The notes below the pieces were generated by a model, which did not search any database, was not told the DNA's origin, and was given only the letters and a program-made list of their open reading frames with translations. Shown piece by piece: positions 1 through 10,026 of a stretch of DNA of 64,000 nucleotides; positions within the stretch are counted from its first letter, which is position 1, and every line of letters begins with the position of its first letter. This stretch comes from Lacibacter sp. H407. GTDB lineage: Bacteria > Bacteroidota > Bacteroidia > Chitinophagales > Chitinophagaceae. The DNA lies in the NCBI RefSeq assembly GCF_037892605.1, contig NZ_JBBKTU010000001.1:2542001-2606000 (forward strand), written 5' to 3'. The position numbers and the translations under genes were made by a program.

Positions 1-179
1 GGATGTTTCTCTGCATCCCAACTGTCTTTCACATCACACCACACACAACCAACATCACATCCGCCTAGGCGAATAAAATACGCAGCACGGCCTTGATGAA
101 ATCCTTCACCCTGTAAAGTGTAGAACGATTCCATTACAGGCAATACCTGTTGTGTTGTTTCAATTATTGTTTCATTCAT
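1..179 (-). CDS. queE: 7-carboxy-7-deazaguanine synthase, partial (N-terminal part)
   Basis: A minus-strand reading frame starts at an ATG (179-177) and runs off the left window edge. The visible ~59 residues contain FYTLQGEG and then [13 protein letters not shown], which holds the CX3CX2C cysteine motif that binds the 4Fe-4S cluster of radical SAM enzymes. This fits QueE, which makes 7-carboxy-7-deazaguanine from carboxy-tetrahydropterin in the queuosine/preQ0 pathway; the short N-terminus before the cysteine loop is typical of QueE. It lies 22 bases downstream of folD on the same strand, so the two are probably co-transcribed. The C-terminal two thirds are outside the window, so intactness cannot be judged. 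Confidence 0.88.
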   Translation of the reverse strand, partial: MNETIIETTQQVLPVMESFYTLQGEGFHQGRAAYFIRLGGCDVGCVWCDVKDSWDAEKH

Positions 180-201
180 GAAATGCAAAGATAACAAAGG
201 C

Positions 202-1077
202 TTACTGCTTCTTCATGTAAGCATTGTAGGTATTCATCAATAAACCGGCGATGGTCATTGGCCCAACACCACCGGGAACAGGAGTAATAGCGCTGCTTTT
301 AGGAGCTACTTCATCAAACTTTACATCTCCTTTTAAAGCAAAGCCACTTTTCTTTGATGCATCGGCCACACGTGTAATACCTACATCAATGATGACAGCA
401 CCGTCTTTCACCATATCAGCCGTTAAGAATTCAGCCTGACCCAATGCAGCTACAATAATATCGCCCTGCAAACAAATTTCTTTGAGATTGGTGGTGGCAG
501 AGTGGCAAATGGTAACCGTACAGTTGCCGGGGTATGCTTTGCGGCTCAGCAAAATACTCATGGGGGTGCCAACTATATGGCTGCGGCCAATTACAACCGC
601 ATGCTTTCCTTTTGTTTCAACTTTGAAATGTTCCAACAGCAACAAAATGCCATAAGGAGTTGCGGGTATGAACGTAGGCGTACCACTTACCATGTTGCCC
701 ACACTTACGGGATGAAAACCATCTACGTCTTTTGACGGGTTGATAGCATTGATCACTTTGTCGTCGCTGATATGTTTTGGTAACGGAAGCTGCACCAAAA
801 TGCCGTCGATCTCTTCTGTTTGATTGAGCTCTTCAATTTCACGTAACAACTCTTCCTCCGTAATGGTAGATGGAAAACGTTTCAGAGTAGATTCAAACCC
901 GATCTCTGCACAGGTTTTTACTTTTGATGCCACATAAGTTTCACTGGCACCATCGGTTCCCACTAAAATAGCTGCCAGGTGTGGCGATCGTTTTCCTTTT
1001 TCCTGTAATGCGGCTGTTTTTAATTTGAGGTCTTCTTTAATGGCCTGGGCAGCCAGCTTTCCGTCGAGTAGTTGCAT
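202..1077 (-). CDS. folD: Bifunctional methylenetetrahydrofolate dehydrogenase / methenyltetrahydrofolate cyclohydrolase FolD
   Basis: The 291-residue protein interconverts 5,10-methylene-, 5,10-methenyl- and 10-formyl-tetrahydrofolate in the cytosol, feeding purine and formyl-Met synthesis. Family hallmarks are visible: [13 protein letters not shown] with the catalytic lysine, [12 protein letters not shown], the nucleotide-binding [13 protein letters not shown], and the C-terminal [11 protein letters not shown]. Length matches the usual ~285-300 residues. The frame is open upstream to 1152, but those 25 residues do not look like FolD; the ATG at 1077 gives the standard [11 protein letters not shown] start. 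A TATTTTTG box (1089-1082, minus) sits only 4 bases before this ATG. queE follows after 22 bases on the same strand. Confidence 0.96.
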   Translation of the reverse strand: MQLLDGKLAAQAIKEDLKLKTAALQEKGKRSPHLAAILVGTDGASETYVASKVKTCAEIGFESTLKRFPSTITEEELLREIEELNQTEEIDGILVQLPLPKHISDDKVINAINPSKDVDGFHPVSVGNMVSGTPTFIPATPYGILLLLEHFKVETKGKHAVVIGRSHIVGTPMSILLSRKAYPGNCTVTICHSATTNLKEICLQGDIIVAALGQAEFLTADMVKDGAVIIDVGITRVADASKKSGFALKGDVKFDEVAPKSSAITPVPGGVGPMTIAGLLMNTYNAYMKKQ

Positions 1078-1081
1078 GCTG

Positions 1082-1089
1082 CAAAAATA
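1082..1089 (-). promoter_or_regulatory. Candidate -7 promoter box of folD (TATTTTTG)
   Basis: On the minus strand the octamer TATTTTTG matches the Bacteroidota -7 consensus TAnnTTTG exactly and ends 4 bases before the folD ATG. No TTTG -33 element is seen at 19 bases upstream. If the box is used, the transcript would be leaderless or nearly so. Confidence 0.5.
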
Positions 1090-1188
1090 ACGCAGCAGGC
1101 AATTGCTTTTGAAGCACACAAAAAATAAAATCAATTCCCTTCGGCTATACAACCGAAACGCTTAAATTTCAGTTTCAAAACTTTCTGC

Positions 1189-2019
1189 TTGAGAACATTT
1201 CTATTACTTATAGTGTGTGTGATTGGTAGTGAGCTTACAGCTCAAACAGTGCGTCAGCCTTTGATGAGCAGCTACCCGGGTTTAGGGGCCTATAGCAAAA
1301 ACGAAGCAGATGCATTTTCGTTTATTGTAAATCCTGCTGCTTTAGCAAATCTAAAAAATGGTGGCGCAGGTGTTTACAGCGAACGCAGGTTTCTACTCAA
1401 CGCCTTCAGTCAATACACAGCAGTTGCAGGCTTTCAAACCAATTCGGGATCATTTGGATTGCAGGCTGATTATTTTGGCTATTCCAATTACAACGAAACC
1501 CAGATCGGTCTCGGTTATGCACGGTCGTTAGGAAGCAAGGTGGATGTTGGGGCAAAGTTTAATTATTACAATCTCCGCATTCCTGCTTATACCTCGGCTT
1601 CTGCCTTTCATTTTGAAGCAGGTGTGTTGCTGCATCTCAGTGAAAAGCTTCATGCAGGTTTTAGTGTATTTAATCCGGTTGGCGGCGAATTGAATAAATC
1701 GGCTAATGAAAAAATTGCCTCGGTGTACAGAGGCGGGCTTGGATATGAAGTATCAGATCGTTTTTTCATCAGTGCAGAAATTATTAAAGAAGAAAATAAG
1801 AATGCAGGTGTAAATGCAGTGCTGCAATATGAACTGGTGAAACAATTTTTGTTACGTGCAGGGATCAATACTGTAAGTAAGCAACCATTTGCCGGGGTGG
1901 GATTGAAGTTTGGACAATTCAGAGTTGATGTGGCCACGGCATATCATCCGCAGTTAGGTGTTTCACCTGCGGTAATGTTGTTGTTTGATTTGAAAAAGAA
2001 AGACAATAGCGGAGAGTGA
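1189..2019 (+). CDS. PorV/PorQ-like outer-membrane beta-barrel protein
   Basis: The 276-residue protein starts at TTG (1189), the only start that keeps the signal peptide (MRTFLLLIVCVIG...TAQ). The mature part is a string of amphipathic strands with aromatic ends (FGLQADYFGYSNYNETQIGLGYARSLG, GVGLKFGQFRVDVATAYHPQLG), and FSFIVNPAALANLKNG near the N-terminus resembles the DATAGYWNPAG region of PorV-type barrels. I infer an outer-membrane barrel, perhaps a small PorV/PorQ relative; the exact function is unknown. The stop codon overlaps the GTG of the next gene by 4 bases, so the two are translationally coupled and probably work together at the outer membrane. Confidence 0.6.
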   Translation: MRTFLLLIVCVIGSELTAQTVRQPLMSSYPGLGAYSKNEADAFSFIVNPAALANLKNGGAGVYSERRFLLNAFSQYTAVAGFQTNSGSFGLQADYFGYSNYNETQIGLGYARSLGSKVDVGAKFNYYNLRIPAYTSASAFHFEAGVLLHLSEKLHAGFSVFNPVGGELNKSANEKIASVYRGGLGYEVSDRFFISAEIIKEENKNAGVNAVLQYELVKQFLLRAGINTVSKQPFAGVGLKFGQFRVDVATAYHPQLGVSPAVMLLFDLKKKDNSGE

Positions 2020-4067
2020 GAACAACCACTTTCATATTATTTTTCTCTCTTTGCATACTGCGATCTTTTGCGCAGGAAACCCAAACTACCGAACAGCAGA
2101 TCGAGAATATTACCGAAGTAAATGAATCGGAAACAGAAGATGATTCCTACATCCAATCGCTGCGGCATTATCAACGCAATAAACTAAATCTGAATACAGC
2201 TTCTGAAACAGAGTTGAAGGAATTTCCTTTTATATCTCCGTTGCAGATCGCTAATTTTTTAAACTATCGTCGGTTGTTTGGAAAATTCATCAGCATCTAT
2301 GAATTGCAGGCTATTCCAACATGGGATAATGAATTGATTCAAAAAATACTGCCGTTTGTAATCACAGGTCCCGCCGTTTCAATTACACAGGATATTGGTC
2401 AGCGTTTCAAGGATGGAGAACATTCTATTTTATCAAGGCTCACTTATGTGTTGGAAGAGTCGGAAGGTTTCCGAAGAAAAAAAGATACAGCATCTACCAC
2501 TTTTTATCCAGGTGGCAGAGAACGTGTGTTGTTTCGCTACAAATATGTTTATAAGAATTTATTGCAGTATGGAGTTACAGCAGAGAAAGATCCTGGTGAG
2601 CAATGGTTTAAAGGTGCACAACGAAATGGATTTGATTATTACTCGGCGCATTTGTTTGTACGAAATGCCGGCGTCATCAAACATCTGGCACTTGGCGACT
2701 TTACAGTAAACATGGGGCAAGGGTTGATCCAATGGCAATCGCTTGCGTTTAAAAAAAGTGTGGAAGTAATTAATACAAAACGGCAGGCAGCCATCCTTCG
2801 TCCATTCAACTCAACCAACGAATATTTTTTCAACAGAGGGGCGGGCATTACGTTGGAGAAAAATCGTTTTCAGGTAACAGGGTTCGCCTCATTTCGAAAG
2901 GTTAGTGGAAATTTAACTGTTGATACATTGAACTCGGAAGATTATTTCACATCACTCATTACATCTGGTTTGCATCGAACGCCGAATGAACAGTCCGATA
3001 AAAATGCGGTACAGATGAATTCATTTGGTGGGAATGTTGGTTACAATGATGGGAATCTGCATATCGGTATTAACGCAGTACATTTTCAATTTGACAAACC
3101 TTTTAACCGTGATGATCAACCATACAATCGTTTTGCATTTCGTGGTACAAAGCTTACCAATGTAAGTGTTGACTGGAGTTATACCTGGCGAAACATGCAT
3201 TGGTTTGGCGAAGCAGCCAACCATAACACAACAAATTATGCGATGATGAGCGGCTTACTCATTAGTGCTGATCCGAAAGTTGATCTTTCATTTGTGTACC
3301 GCAATATGCAGAAAGGCTATCAATCCATTTTCGGTAATGCATTTACTGAAGGTACGTTTCCAACAAATGAAAAAGGATTGTTTGCAGGTACATCGATCAA
3401 ACCATCAGCTAAATGGAAATTGGATGCATACCTTGATTTTTATCGGTTTCCGTATCTGCGTTTTCGTGTTGATGCACCTTCTAACGGACAGGATTATTTG
3501 GTTCAGTTAACGCATCGGCCCAATAAACAAATTGAAATTTATACCCGTTTCCGGCAGGAGAGTAAAGCATTAAATTATACCGGTGAAAATGGTGAGTTTG
3601 TAACAGCCTTGGTTGATCCCGTTGTACGAAAGAACTGGCGAACACAAATTCAATTTAAAGTAAGCCCATCTGTTACCCTGCGCCAACGGTTCGATGCGAT
3701 GTGGTACGATGTAGGCGGACCGCTGGAAAGTCGTGGCTTTCTAAGTTTTTTTGATGTGTTTTACAAACCCATGCTCAAACCTTTTTCGGCCAATATGCGG
3801 CTGCAGTATTTTGAAACCGACGATTTTAACAGCCGGATCTACGCCTATGAAAATGATGTGTTGTATGGGTTTTCAATTCCCCCTTTTTCAGATAAAGGGT
3901 TCCGCTATTATCTCAACTTAAACTACGACCTGTCTAAAAAGATCTCCGTTTGGGCCCGCTGGGCACAATTTATTTATCGAAATCGAACAGAAGTGGGATC
4001 TGGGTTGGATGCTATCCCGGGTAACCGGCGTAGTGAGTTGAAAATGCAGGTATTGTGGCGGTTATAG
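2016..4067 (+). CDS. Helix-hairpin-helix domain outer-membrane protein
   Basis: The 683-residue protein starts at GTG (2016), overlapping the upstream stop as GTGA with GGAGA just before it. Residues 1-19 are a signal peptide. Residues ~50-117 hold a ComEA-like helix-hairpin-helix unit: KLNLNTASETELKEFPFISPLQIANFLNYR, then FGKFISIYELQAIP. From ~120 on the sequence is a long series of beta strands rich in Tyr/Phe/Trp, ending in the strand-like SELKMQVLWRL, as in an outer-membrane barrel. This domain pairing recurs in Bacteroidota and has no assigned function that I know. HhH units usually bind DNA, so a role in DNA handling at the envelope is conceivable but is only inference. Confidence 0.7.
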   Translation: MRTTTFILFFSLCILRSFAQETQTTEQQIENITEVNESETEDDSYIQSLRHYQRNKLNLNTASETELKEFPFISPLQIANFLNYRRLFGKFISIYELQAIPTWDNELIQKILPFVITGPAVSITQDIGQRFKDGEHSILSRLTYVLEESEGFRRKKDTASTTFYPGGRERVLFRYKYVYKNLLQYGVTAEKDPGEQWFKGAQRNGFDYYSAHLFVRNAGVIKHLALGDFTVNMGQGLIQWQSLAFKKSVEVINTKRQAAILRPFNSTNEYFFNRGAGITLEKNRFQVTGFASFRKVSGNLTVDTLNSEDYFTSLITSGLHRTPNEQSDKNAVQMNSFGGNVGYNDGNLHIGINAVHFQFDKPFNRDDQPYNRFAFRGTKLTNVSVDWSYTWRNMHWFGEAANHNTTNYAMMSGLLISADPKVDLSFVYRNMQKGYQSIFGNAFTEGTFPTNEKGLFAGTSIKPSAKWKLDAYLDFYRFPYLRFRVDAPSNGQDYLVQLTHRPNKQIEIYTRFRQESKALNYTGENGEFVTALVDPVVRKNWRTQIQFKVSPSVTLRQRFDAMWYDVGGPLESRGFLSFFDVFYKPMLKPFSANMRLQYFETDDFNSRIYAYENDVLYGFSIPPFSDKGFRYYLNLNYDLSKKISVWARWAQFIYRNRTEVGSGLDAIPGNRRSELKMQVLWRL

Positions 4068-4150
4068 CTTTTTTTTCTCCACTTGGGCAGCTTATCATCA
4101 GAAGATACTGTCAATAACTTCGATATGCCTTTTAAAAAAATTAACAATTT

Positions 4151-4180
4151 TTTGTTTTTTAATATGAAGGCTTATATTTG
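4151..4180 (+). promoter_or_regulatory. Bacteroidota-type promoter of susC
   Basis: TTTG at 4151-4154, an 18-base spacer and TATATTTG at 4173-4180 match the phylum consensus (TTTG, ~19 bases, TAnnTTTG). Transcription would begin near 4186, giving a ~20-base leader before the susC ATG at 4209. Confidence 0.7.
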
Positions 4181-4208
4181 GTCTGATTCTTAAACTAAAT
4201 AAATCAAC

Positions 4209-7200
4209 ATGAGAAAAATTCTTGCAATGGTGGCATTGCTGCTGGTTAGTGCTATAGCAGTAAGTGCCCAAACAGTTGTAGTGCAAGGACGGGTGTCCGA
4301 CGAAAACGGCCCGGTACCAAACGCTACAGTACAGGAAAAAGGCACCAAAAACTCCGTTACCGCAGAAGCGAACGGAACATTCACCATCCGGGTAAAGCAG
4401 GGCGCTAAGCTCATTATTACAGCGGTTGGTTTCGAAACCACAGAAGTGGATGCTTCCTCAACTTACATGAACATCTCGGTTAAAACCAAAGCCGACGAAC
4501 TGCAGGAAGTATTAGTTACAAGCGCCTTCGGCGTAAAGAAATCACAACGTACAACTGCATTCAGTTCACAGGTTATTAATGCTGAGCAGTTGACTGTAAT
4601 TCGTCAGCCAAATCTGAATAATGCATTAGCCGGTAAAGTTGCTGGTGTGCAATTTCGTGGTCAGTCTTCTGTAAAGTTGAACGATCAGGGTTTCCTGCGT
4701 ATCAGAGGTGGTGGTTCACTTACTGATGCGGCTCCTATCTATGTAGTTGATGGTACACTCACCAACTCATTTGATATTAACCCAGATGATGTACAGGATA
4801 TTACTGTGTTAAAAGGGGCTAATGCAACTGCCTTATTTGGAAGCCGTGCTGCTGCCGGTGCCATAGTGATCACAACTAAAAAAGGTACTGGTAAAAAAGG
4901 GATTGGTATTGAAGTAAACCAAAGTGTAACTTTTGACAAAGCAGCTTTCTTGCCACGTTACCAGAATGAATATGGTGGTGGTGATGGCGATTGGTTAACG
5001 TTTACTTACAACAATACGATGCCCGCAGAATGGCAGGCTTTGAATGGTAAAAGATATCATGATTTTACAGATGATGCAAGCTGGGGTCCTAAAATGGATG
5101 GCAGTGAATATATTCCCTGGTATGCATTTATCCCGGGTCATGATGCATCTGGTAAAACAGCTGCGTTTACTCCACAGCCAAATAACTCACGTGATTTCTG
5201 GGAAACCGGTATTACGAATAATACCAATGTAAGCTTTACGCAAAGCAGTGGCACTGGCCAAAGTCTGCGTGTTTCATACACAAATCAGACAATCAAAGGG
5301 ATGTTGCCGAATACAAAATCAGTAAGGCATAACCTCTTTACCACGTTCAATATGGATCTTGGTAAATTCTTTACCGTTGGTGCAAACGTAACTTACACCA
5401 ACCAACAGATCAATGGTGAATTTGGTGATGGCTACGCTAACAATTCATCTGGTAACTTCAACCAATGGTTCCATCGTGACCTTGACATGAACAAATTGAA
5501 AGAGTTATCAGGATTAAAAACACCAATTGGAACATTGGCTTCATGGAATTTCCGTCGTAATCCGGGTTCATGGAGTGCAGCTGCACCACGTAACAGTGTA
5601 TGGGGTGGAAACTATTGGTACAATATGAATTCTTACTACGAGAATATTAACTACGCTCAAAAACGTGATCGTATTTATGGTGACGTGAACCTTCTCTTTA
5701 AGTTAAACAATAACTTTAAGATCAAGGGTACGGTACGTACAGATCAGTTCAATGGCAACGTAGAAAACATTATTCCAAATATTCTGGAATATTCTGGTGT
5801 GCAAACAGGTATACTTGCCGGTTATGGTACAAGCAATACAGTTAACAGAGAATGGAACTTTGAAGGTGTTGCCAGCTACAACAAAACTTTTGGTGACCTG
5901 GGTGTTTCTGTAAATGCCGGTGCAAACCGTTTGCAAATCAGAAACAGACAAATAGCTGCAAATACAAATAATGGATTAAGTGTTCCGGAATTGTATGCGA
6001 TCTCAAACTCTAAAACGACACCAACAATTAGTAACGCCCGTTCTGGTCAGGCTGCAAATTCATTGTTTGCTTTCGGTGATTTTGAATACAGAAAGTTTGC
6101 AAGTGTTACATGGGCTGTTCGTAACGACTGGTTCTCTACACTTCCAGCGGGTAACAACTCGTTGTTGTCGCCATCAATCGGAGCATCATTTGTATTTACC
6201 GAGTTCACACAGGATAAATTATCCTGGTTAAACTTTGGTAAAGTGTTTGCTTCATGGGGAAAGAAACCAAAAACATTGGATCCATATGCATTGAATCTGA
6301 ATTACGGCGTAAATCCATTGTTATGGGGAACGAACTTCCTGATGAGTACACCAAATGGCTCTCCAGATCCAAATCTTCGTGGAGCATTAACAACTACATG
6401 GGAAACAGGATTAGATCTGCGGTTCTTAAAGAACAGACTCAATGTTACACTTACTTACTATAAAGAAGATAACAAAGACGAACCTTTGGGTGTAACTGTA
6501 AGTGGTGTTAGTGGCTTTACTTCTCAAACAATCAACGCAGCTTGGGTACAACGTTCAGGTATTGAAGTTGAAGTTGGTGCTGCTATTGTTAAGCAAAAGA
6601 ATTTCACCTGGAATGTAAACACAACCTTTGCTTATCTGATTGATAACAAAGTGAAAGCATTGGCGCCAGGCCTTTCAAGTTATACATTGGCAGGTGGTTC
6701 ATTTGGAACTCGTTTTGCCCGTGCGTTCCATTATGTGGGTGAGCAATGGGGTATGTTAACCGGTGGTGGAATTGCACGTAACGATGCAGGTCAGCCATTG
6801 ATTACTACAAATGGCTTCAGTGGTGGTCTCGGTTGGTATCAACGTGATGCTACAAAAAGATGGGGCCCTGTTGTTCCAAAAACAACTGGTGGGTTACAAA
6901 ACTTCATTACTTATAAAAACTTCTCATTGGGTATGACGATGGACTACCAGATTGGTGGTAAATTCTTCTCATTGTCAGAACAGTGGGGTCATTTCTCTGG
7001 TTTGTTTGAAGCAACTGCAGGTTTAAACGATAAGGGTAATCCTAAACGTGATGATCCTGCAAGCGGTGGTGGTGTACGTGTTACTGGGGTACAGGCTTCT
7101 GATGGCAGAACTCCTGTTGATGTGTACATTTCTGCTTACGATTACTATCACCAATTCTACTACCAGCAGATCGCTGAACCATTTGTACACAGTTTGTCAT

Positions 7201-7430
7201 TTGCCAAAATGCGTGAAATGAGTTTGGGATATCAAATACCGGTAGAAAAAATGGGCAAATTTGGAAAAGCATTCCAGGGAGCAAATATCTCTGTAATAGG
7301 ACGTAACCTGTTCTTCTTCTATCGTGATTCCAAAAACTTCGATCCATCTGAGATCAGCGGTGTATTTGGAGAAGATGGCCAGTTGACTGGTTCACGTTCG
7401 GTTGGTTTTAACCTGAAACTTATTTTCTAA
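4209..7430 (+). CDS. SusC/RagA-family TonB-linked outer-membrane transporter
   Basis: The 1073-residue protein is the barrel of a SusCD-type nutrient importer. In order: signal peptide (1-20, ending AVSAQ), a carboxypeptidase-regulatory-like domain (~22-100, VVQGRVSDENGPVPNATV through IITAVGFETTEV), a TonB plug (~105-225, with GKVAGVQFRG, LRIRGGGS, PIYVVDGT and GANATALFGSRAAAGAIVI), and a long TonB-dependent barrel ending in the aromatic strand SVGFNLKLIF. Length is standard. It is followed by its SusD partner after 18 bases. There is no glycoside hydrolase, sigma/anti-sigma pair or hybrid sensor next door, so the substrate (glycan, peptide or other) cannot be read from context. Confidence 0.95.
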   Translation: MRKILAMVALLLVSAIAVSAQTVVVQGRVSDENGPVPNATVQEKGTKNSVTAEANGTFTIRVKQGAKLIITAVGFETTEVDASSTYMNISVKTKADELQEVLVTSAFGVKKSQRTTAFSSQVINAEQLTVIRQPNLNNALAGKVAGVQFRGQSSVKLNDQGFLRIRGGGSLTDAAPIYVVDGTLTNSFDINPDDVQDITVLKGANATALFGSRAAAGAIVITTKKGTGKKGIGIEVNQSVTFDKAAFLPRYQNEYGGGDGDWLTFTYNNTMPAEWQALNGKRYHDFTDDASWGPKMDGSEYIPWYAFIPGHDASGKTAAFTPQPNNSRDFWETGITNNTNVSFTQSSGTGQSLRVSYTNQTIKGMLPNTKSVRHNLFTTFNMDLGKFFTVGANVTYTNQQINGEFGDGYANNSSGNFNQWFHRDLDMNKLKELSGLKTPIGTLASWNFRRNPGSWSAAAPRNSVWGGNYWYNMNSYYENINYAQKRDRIYGDVNLLFKLNNNFKIKGTVRTDQFNGNVENIIPNILEYSGVQTGILAGYGTSNTVNREWNFEGVASYNKTFGDLGVSVNAGANRLQIRNRQIAANTNNGLSVPELYAISNSKTTPTISNARSGQAANSLFAFGDFEYRKFASVTWAVRNDWFSTLPAGNNSLLSPSIGASFVFTEFTQDKLSWLNFGKVFASWGKKPKTLDPYALNLNYGVNPLLWGTNFLMSTPNGSPDPNLRGALTTTWETGLDLRFLKNRLNVTLTYYKEDNKDEPLGVTVSGVSGFTSQTINAAWVQRSGIEVEVGAAIVKQKNFTWNVNTTFAYLIDNKVKALAPGLSSYTLAGGSFGTRFARAFHYVGEQWGMLTGGGIARNDAGQPLITTNGFSGGLGWYQRDATKRWGPVVPKTTGGLQNFITYKNFSLGMTMDYQIGGKFFSLSEQWGHFSGLFEATAGLNDKGNPKRDDPASGGGVRVTGVQASDGRTPVDVYISAYDYYHQFYYQQIAEPFVHSLSFAKMREMSLGYQIPVEKMGKFGKAFQGANISVIGRNLFFFYRDSKNFDPSEISGVFGEDGQLTGSRSVGFNLKLIF

Positions 7431-7448
7431 TACCCTTAAATACAGAAT

Positions 7449-8891
7449 ATGAAACGAATGAACATAAAACAAATAGCGATCGTGTTAGGGGTTTCCGCTT
7501 TAGCCTTTACGGGTTGTAAAAAAGGAATCGATGATTTTGGTGACCTTAATCGAAACCCTAACGCAACTACAGTTCCTATTACTTCTGCCTTGTTAACAAA
7601 CGTGTTGGCAAATGTGGGCAATACAGTATGGGGCGATGGTGTGAATACAACAGCCGGCTTGTACGCACAGTACATGTCTGAAACGCAGTACACAGATATT
7701 TCCCGTTATGCTACTCCAACACTCAACTGGGATGGTTTTTATGCGGGCGATATGTATGATCTTCAGAATATCATCAATACCAATACAGATCCTGCAACAG
7801 CTCCTATTGCTGCTCAGTTTGGATCAAATGCAAATCAAATTGCAATTGCACGCATTTTGAAGGCGTATTATTATTTGATATTGACTGATGCTTTTGGTGA
7901 TCTTCCTTTTACAGAAGCATTACAGGGTAAGAGTACGATCCCTTACGATAAACAGGAGAATGTATATCCTGCAATCATCAACGAGTTGAAGGAAGCTGCG
8001 GCTCAGTTTGATGCCGGTGCAACAGCACAAGGTGATGTAATGTTTAGTGGTAACACAACAAAATGGAAGAAGTTTGCAAATTCAATTCGTGCAATTGCAG
8101 CTTTACGTATGTCAAAAGCCAATGCAACTTTAGGTAAAACTGAATTTGCGGCAGCTGTGGCTGCGGGCGTAATTGATGCGAATGCAGATAATGCAGGTAT
8201 CCCTTACCCGGGTGGTAACTACAGAAATCCGATTTACAACTATTATGTGATCACACAGCGTTTTGACTTTGCAGTAAGTGAAACAATGACCAATCACCTA
8301 AGTGGTTTAAATGATCCCCGGATCTCTAAATTTGGAAACACTTCACAAGGGTTCCCTTACGGTTTAACCCGTAACGATGCATTAGCATGGCAAACGTTAA
8401 ACCCAAATTTTGCATTCTTACTTGGGTTCACCGGTACACCGCAAACAATGCCAGTATATCTTGTAACAGCAGGTCAAATGTTTTTGGCACGTGCTGAAGC
8501 TGCGAGACTTGGCTGGACTGCTGAAGTTGCTGCAACAATGTATGCAAGCGGAATTACAGCGGAAATGAACCGTTGGGGTATTACTGATGGTGCTGCAATT
8601 GCAGCTTACCTTCTTCAACCTTCGGTAGCACTTACCGGCGTTGGTGATGCTAAAAAAATTGCTGAGCAACGTTGGGTATCACACTTCCCTGATGGAAACC
8701 AAGGCTGGGCTGAATGGCGCAGAACTGGCTTCCCTGTATTAGCACCTGCCCCAGGTTCAGGAAAGCAAGTGCCACGTCGTATCCCTTATGGACCTAACGA
8801 ACCATTGTATAACCCTGAGAATTATTCTGCAGCAGCTGCAGGATATTCAAACAACTCTCAGGATGCAAGAGTTTGGTGGGATAAACCATAA
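7449..8891 (+). CDS. SusD/RagB-family surface lipoprotein
   Basis: The 480-residue partner of the upstream SusC binds substrate as a lid over the transporter. The N-terminus is a lipoprotein signal with lipobox FTGC, Cys at residue 23, followed by KKGIDDFGDLNRNPNA, the usual start of the SusD-like group. TPR-type helices are visible (ARILKAYYYLILTDAFGDLPF; MFLARAEAARLGW), and the C-terminus carries a typical RRIPYGPNE...NPENY segment. It starts 18 bases after susC and is closed by a strong terminator, so the two form a two-gene transcription unit. Confidence 0.94.
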   Translation: MKRMNIKQIAIVLGVSALAFTGCKKGIDDFGDLNRNPNATTVPITSALLTNVLANVGNTVWGDGVNTTAGLYAQYMSETQYTDISRYATPTLNWDGFYAGDMYDLQNIINTNTDPATAPIAAQFGSNANQIAIARILKAYYYLILTDAFGDLPFTEALQGKSTIPYDKQENVYPAIINELKEAAAQFDAGATAQGDVMFSGNTTKWKKFANSIRAIAALRMSKANATLGKTEFAAAVAAGVIDANADNAGIPYPGGNYRNPIYNYYVITQRFDFAVSETMTNHLSGLNDPRISKFGNTSQGFPYGLTRNDALAWQTLNPNFAFLLGFTGTPQTMPVYLVTAGQMFLARAEAARLGWTAEVAATMYASGITAEMNRWGITDGAAIAAYLLQPSVALTGVGDAKKIAEQRWVSHFPDGNQGWAEWRRTGFPVLAPAPGSGKQVPRRIPYGPNEPLYNPENYSAAAAGYSNNSQDARVWWDKP

Positions 8892-8925
8892 TTACAAGGA
8901 TTTTTTAGTGAATTTTATTGATATC

Positions 8926-8956
8926 AAGGCCGCCTCTCAAAAGAGGCGGCCTTTTT
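8926..8956 (+). terminator. Rho-independent terminator of the susCD unit
   Basis: A perfect 12-bp stem (8926-8937 with 8942-8953) around a 4-base CAAA loop, GC-rich in its core and ending in a run of T, lies 35 bases after the susD stop. Confidence 0.9.
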
Positions 8957-9012
8957 CATTAATATTGCAGCCCAATCAGTTAATTTTATCATTCTAATAT
9001 TCTCATATTATT

Positions 9013-9987
9013 ATGCCATCACTCGAAAACCGTCAGTTCATCGAAATCGAAAAGCCCATTAAGGAATTGGTGGATGAATTAAAGGAGATCCGTCACAGGG
9101 CAGAGAAGAATGCAAAAGTGGATTATTCTGCAACTATCCAGCAACTGGAAGAAGGCATTGTTGCAAAACGAAAAGAAATCACACAACATCTCACCAGTTG
9201 GCAAAAAGTACAGTTGAGCCGGCATCCCGATCGGCCATATACGCTTAAGTACATCACAAAAATGTGCGACAACTTTGTTGAACTCTATGGCGACCGTGGC
9301 GTGAAAGACGACAAGGCAATGGTCGGAGGTTTTGCACAGCTGGACGGCGAAACAGTGATGATCATTGGGCAGCAGAAAGGGATCAATACCAAAATGCGTC
9401 AACAACGGAATTTTGGAATGGCCAATCCCGAAGGTTATCGTAAAGCACTTCGCTTGATGAAGCTGGCTGAAAAATTTAATAAACCCGTTATTACATTGAT
9501 CGATACGCCGGGAGCTTTTCCCGGTCTTGAAGCCGAAGAAAGAGGACAAGGTGAGGCTATTGCACGCAACATTTATGAAATGATCCGGTTGAAGGTGCCG
9601 GTTATTTGCGTAGTGATTGGCGAAGGTGCCAGTGGCGGTGCATTAGGAATTGGAGTAGGCGATAAAGTATTGATGATGGAGAATACATGGTACACAGTAA
9701 TATCACCTGAAAGTTGCAGTTCCATTTTATGGAGAAGCTGGGATAAAAAAGAAATTGCAGCAGAACAATTGAAGCTTACGCCCGACCATATGTACAAATT
9801 TGGTATTGTGGATGGCATCATCCCCGAACCGGATGGCGGAGCACATTGGGATTATGACGAAGCGGCTCAAATGCTAAAAAAAGAATTGATCCCCGTGTTG
9901 CAACAATTAAAAACAATTTCACCGGAAGATCGCATTAATCAACGCATTGAACGGTATAGTAAGATGGGTTTCTGGGATGAACTTTAA
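9013..9987 (+). CDS. accA: Acetyl-CoA carboxylase carboxyltransferase subunit alpha
   Basis: The 324-residue protein is the alpha half of the carboxyltransferase that moves CO2 from carboxybiotin to acetyl-CoA, the first step of fatty acid synthesis. Hallmarks: N-terminal coiled helices ([18 protein letters not shown]), [19 protein letters not shown], the biotin/CoA-site segments [20 protein letters not shown] and [25 protein letters not shown], and [17 protein letters not shown]. Length is close to the E. coli protein (319). It starts at the ATG 9013 and lies 39 bases before dapA. No accD is in the window. Confidence 0.96.
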   Translation: MPSLENRQFIEIEKPIKELVDELKEIRHRAEKNAKVDYSATIQQLEEGIVAKRKEITQHLTSWQKVQLSRHPDRPYTLKYITKMCDNFVELYGDRGVKDDKAMVGGFAQLDGETVMIIGQQKGINTKMRQQRNFGMANPEGYRKALRLMKLAEKFNKPVITLIDTPGAFPGLEAEERGQGEAIARNIYEMIRLKVPVICVVIGEGASGGALGIGVGDKVLMMENTWYTVISPESCSSILWRSWDKKEIAAEQLKLTPDHMYKFGIVDGIIPEPDGGAHWDYDEAAQMLKKELIPVLQQLKTISPEDRINQRIERYSKMGFWDEL

Positions 9988-10026
9988 ATGATATCAACTT
10001 TACAATTATAATTTCCTTTTTTTTAT

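Noticed and set aside
9079-9549. A 156-residue open frame antisense to accA
   Set aside because: It lies wholly inside accA, which is clearly coding, and its translation is Cys/Phe/His-rich with no domain pattern.
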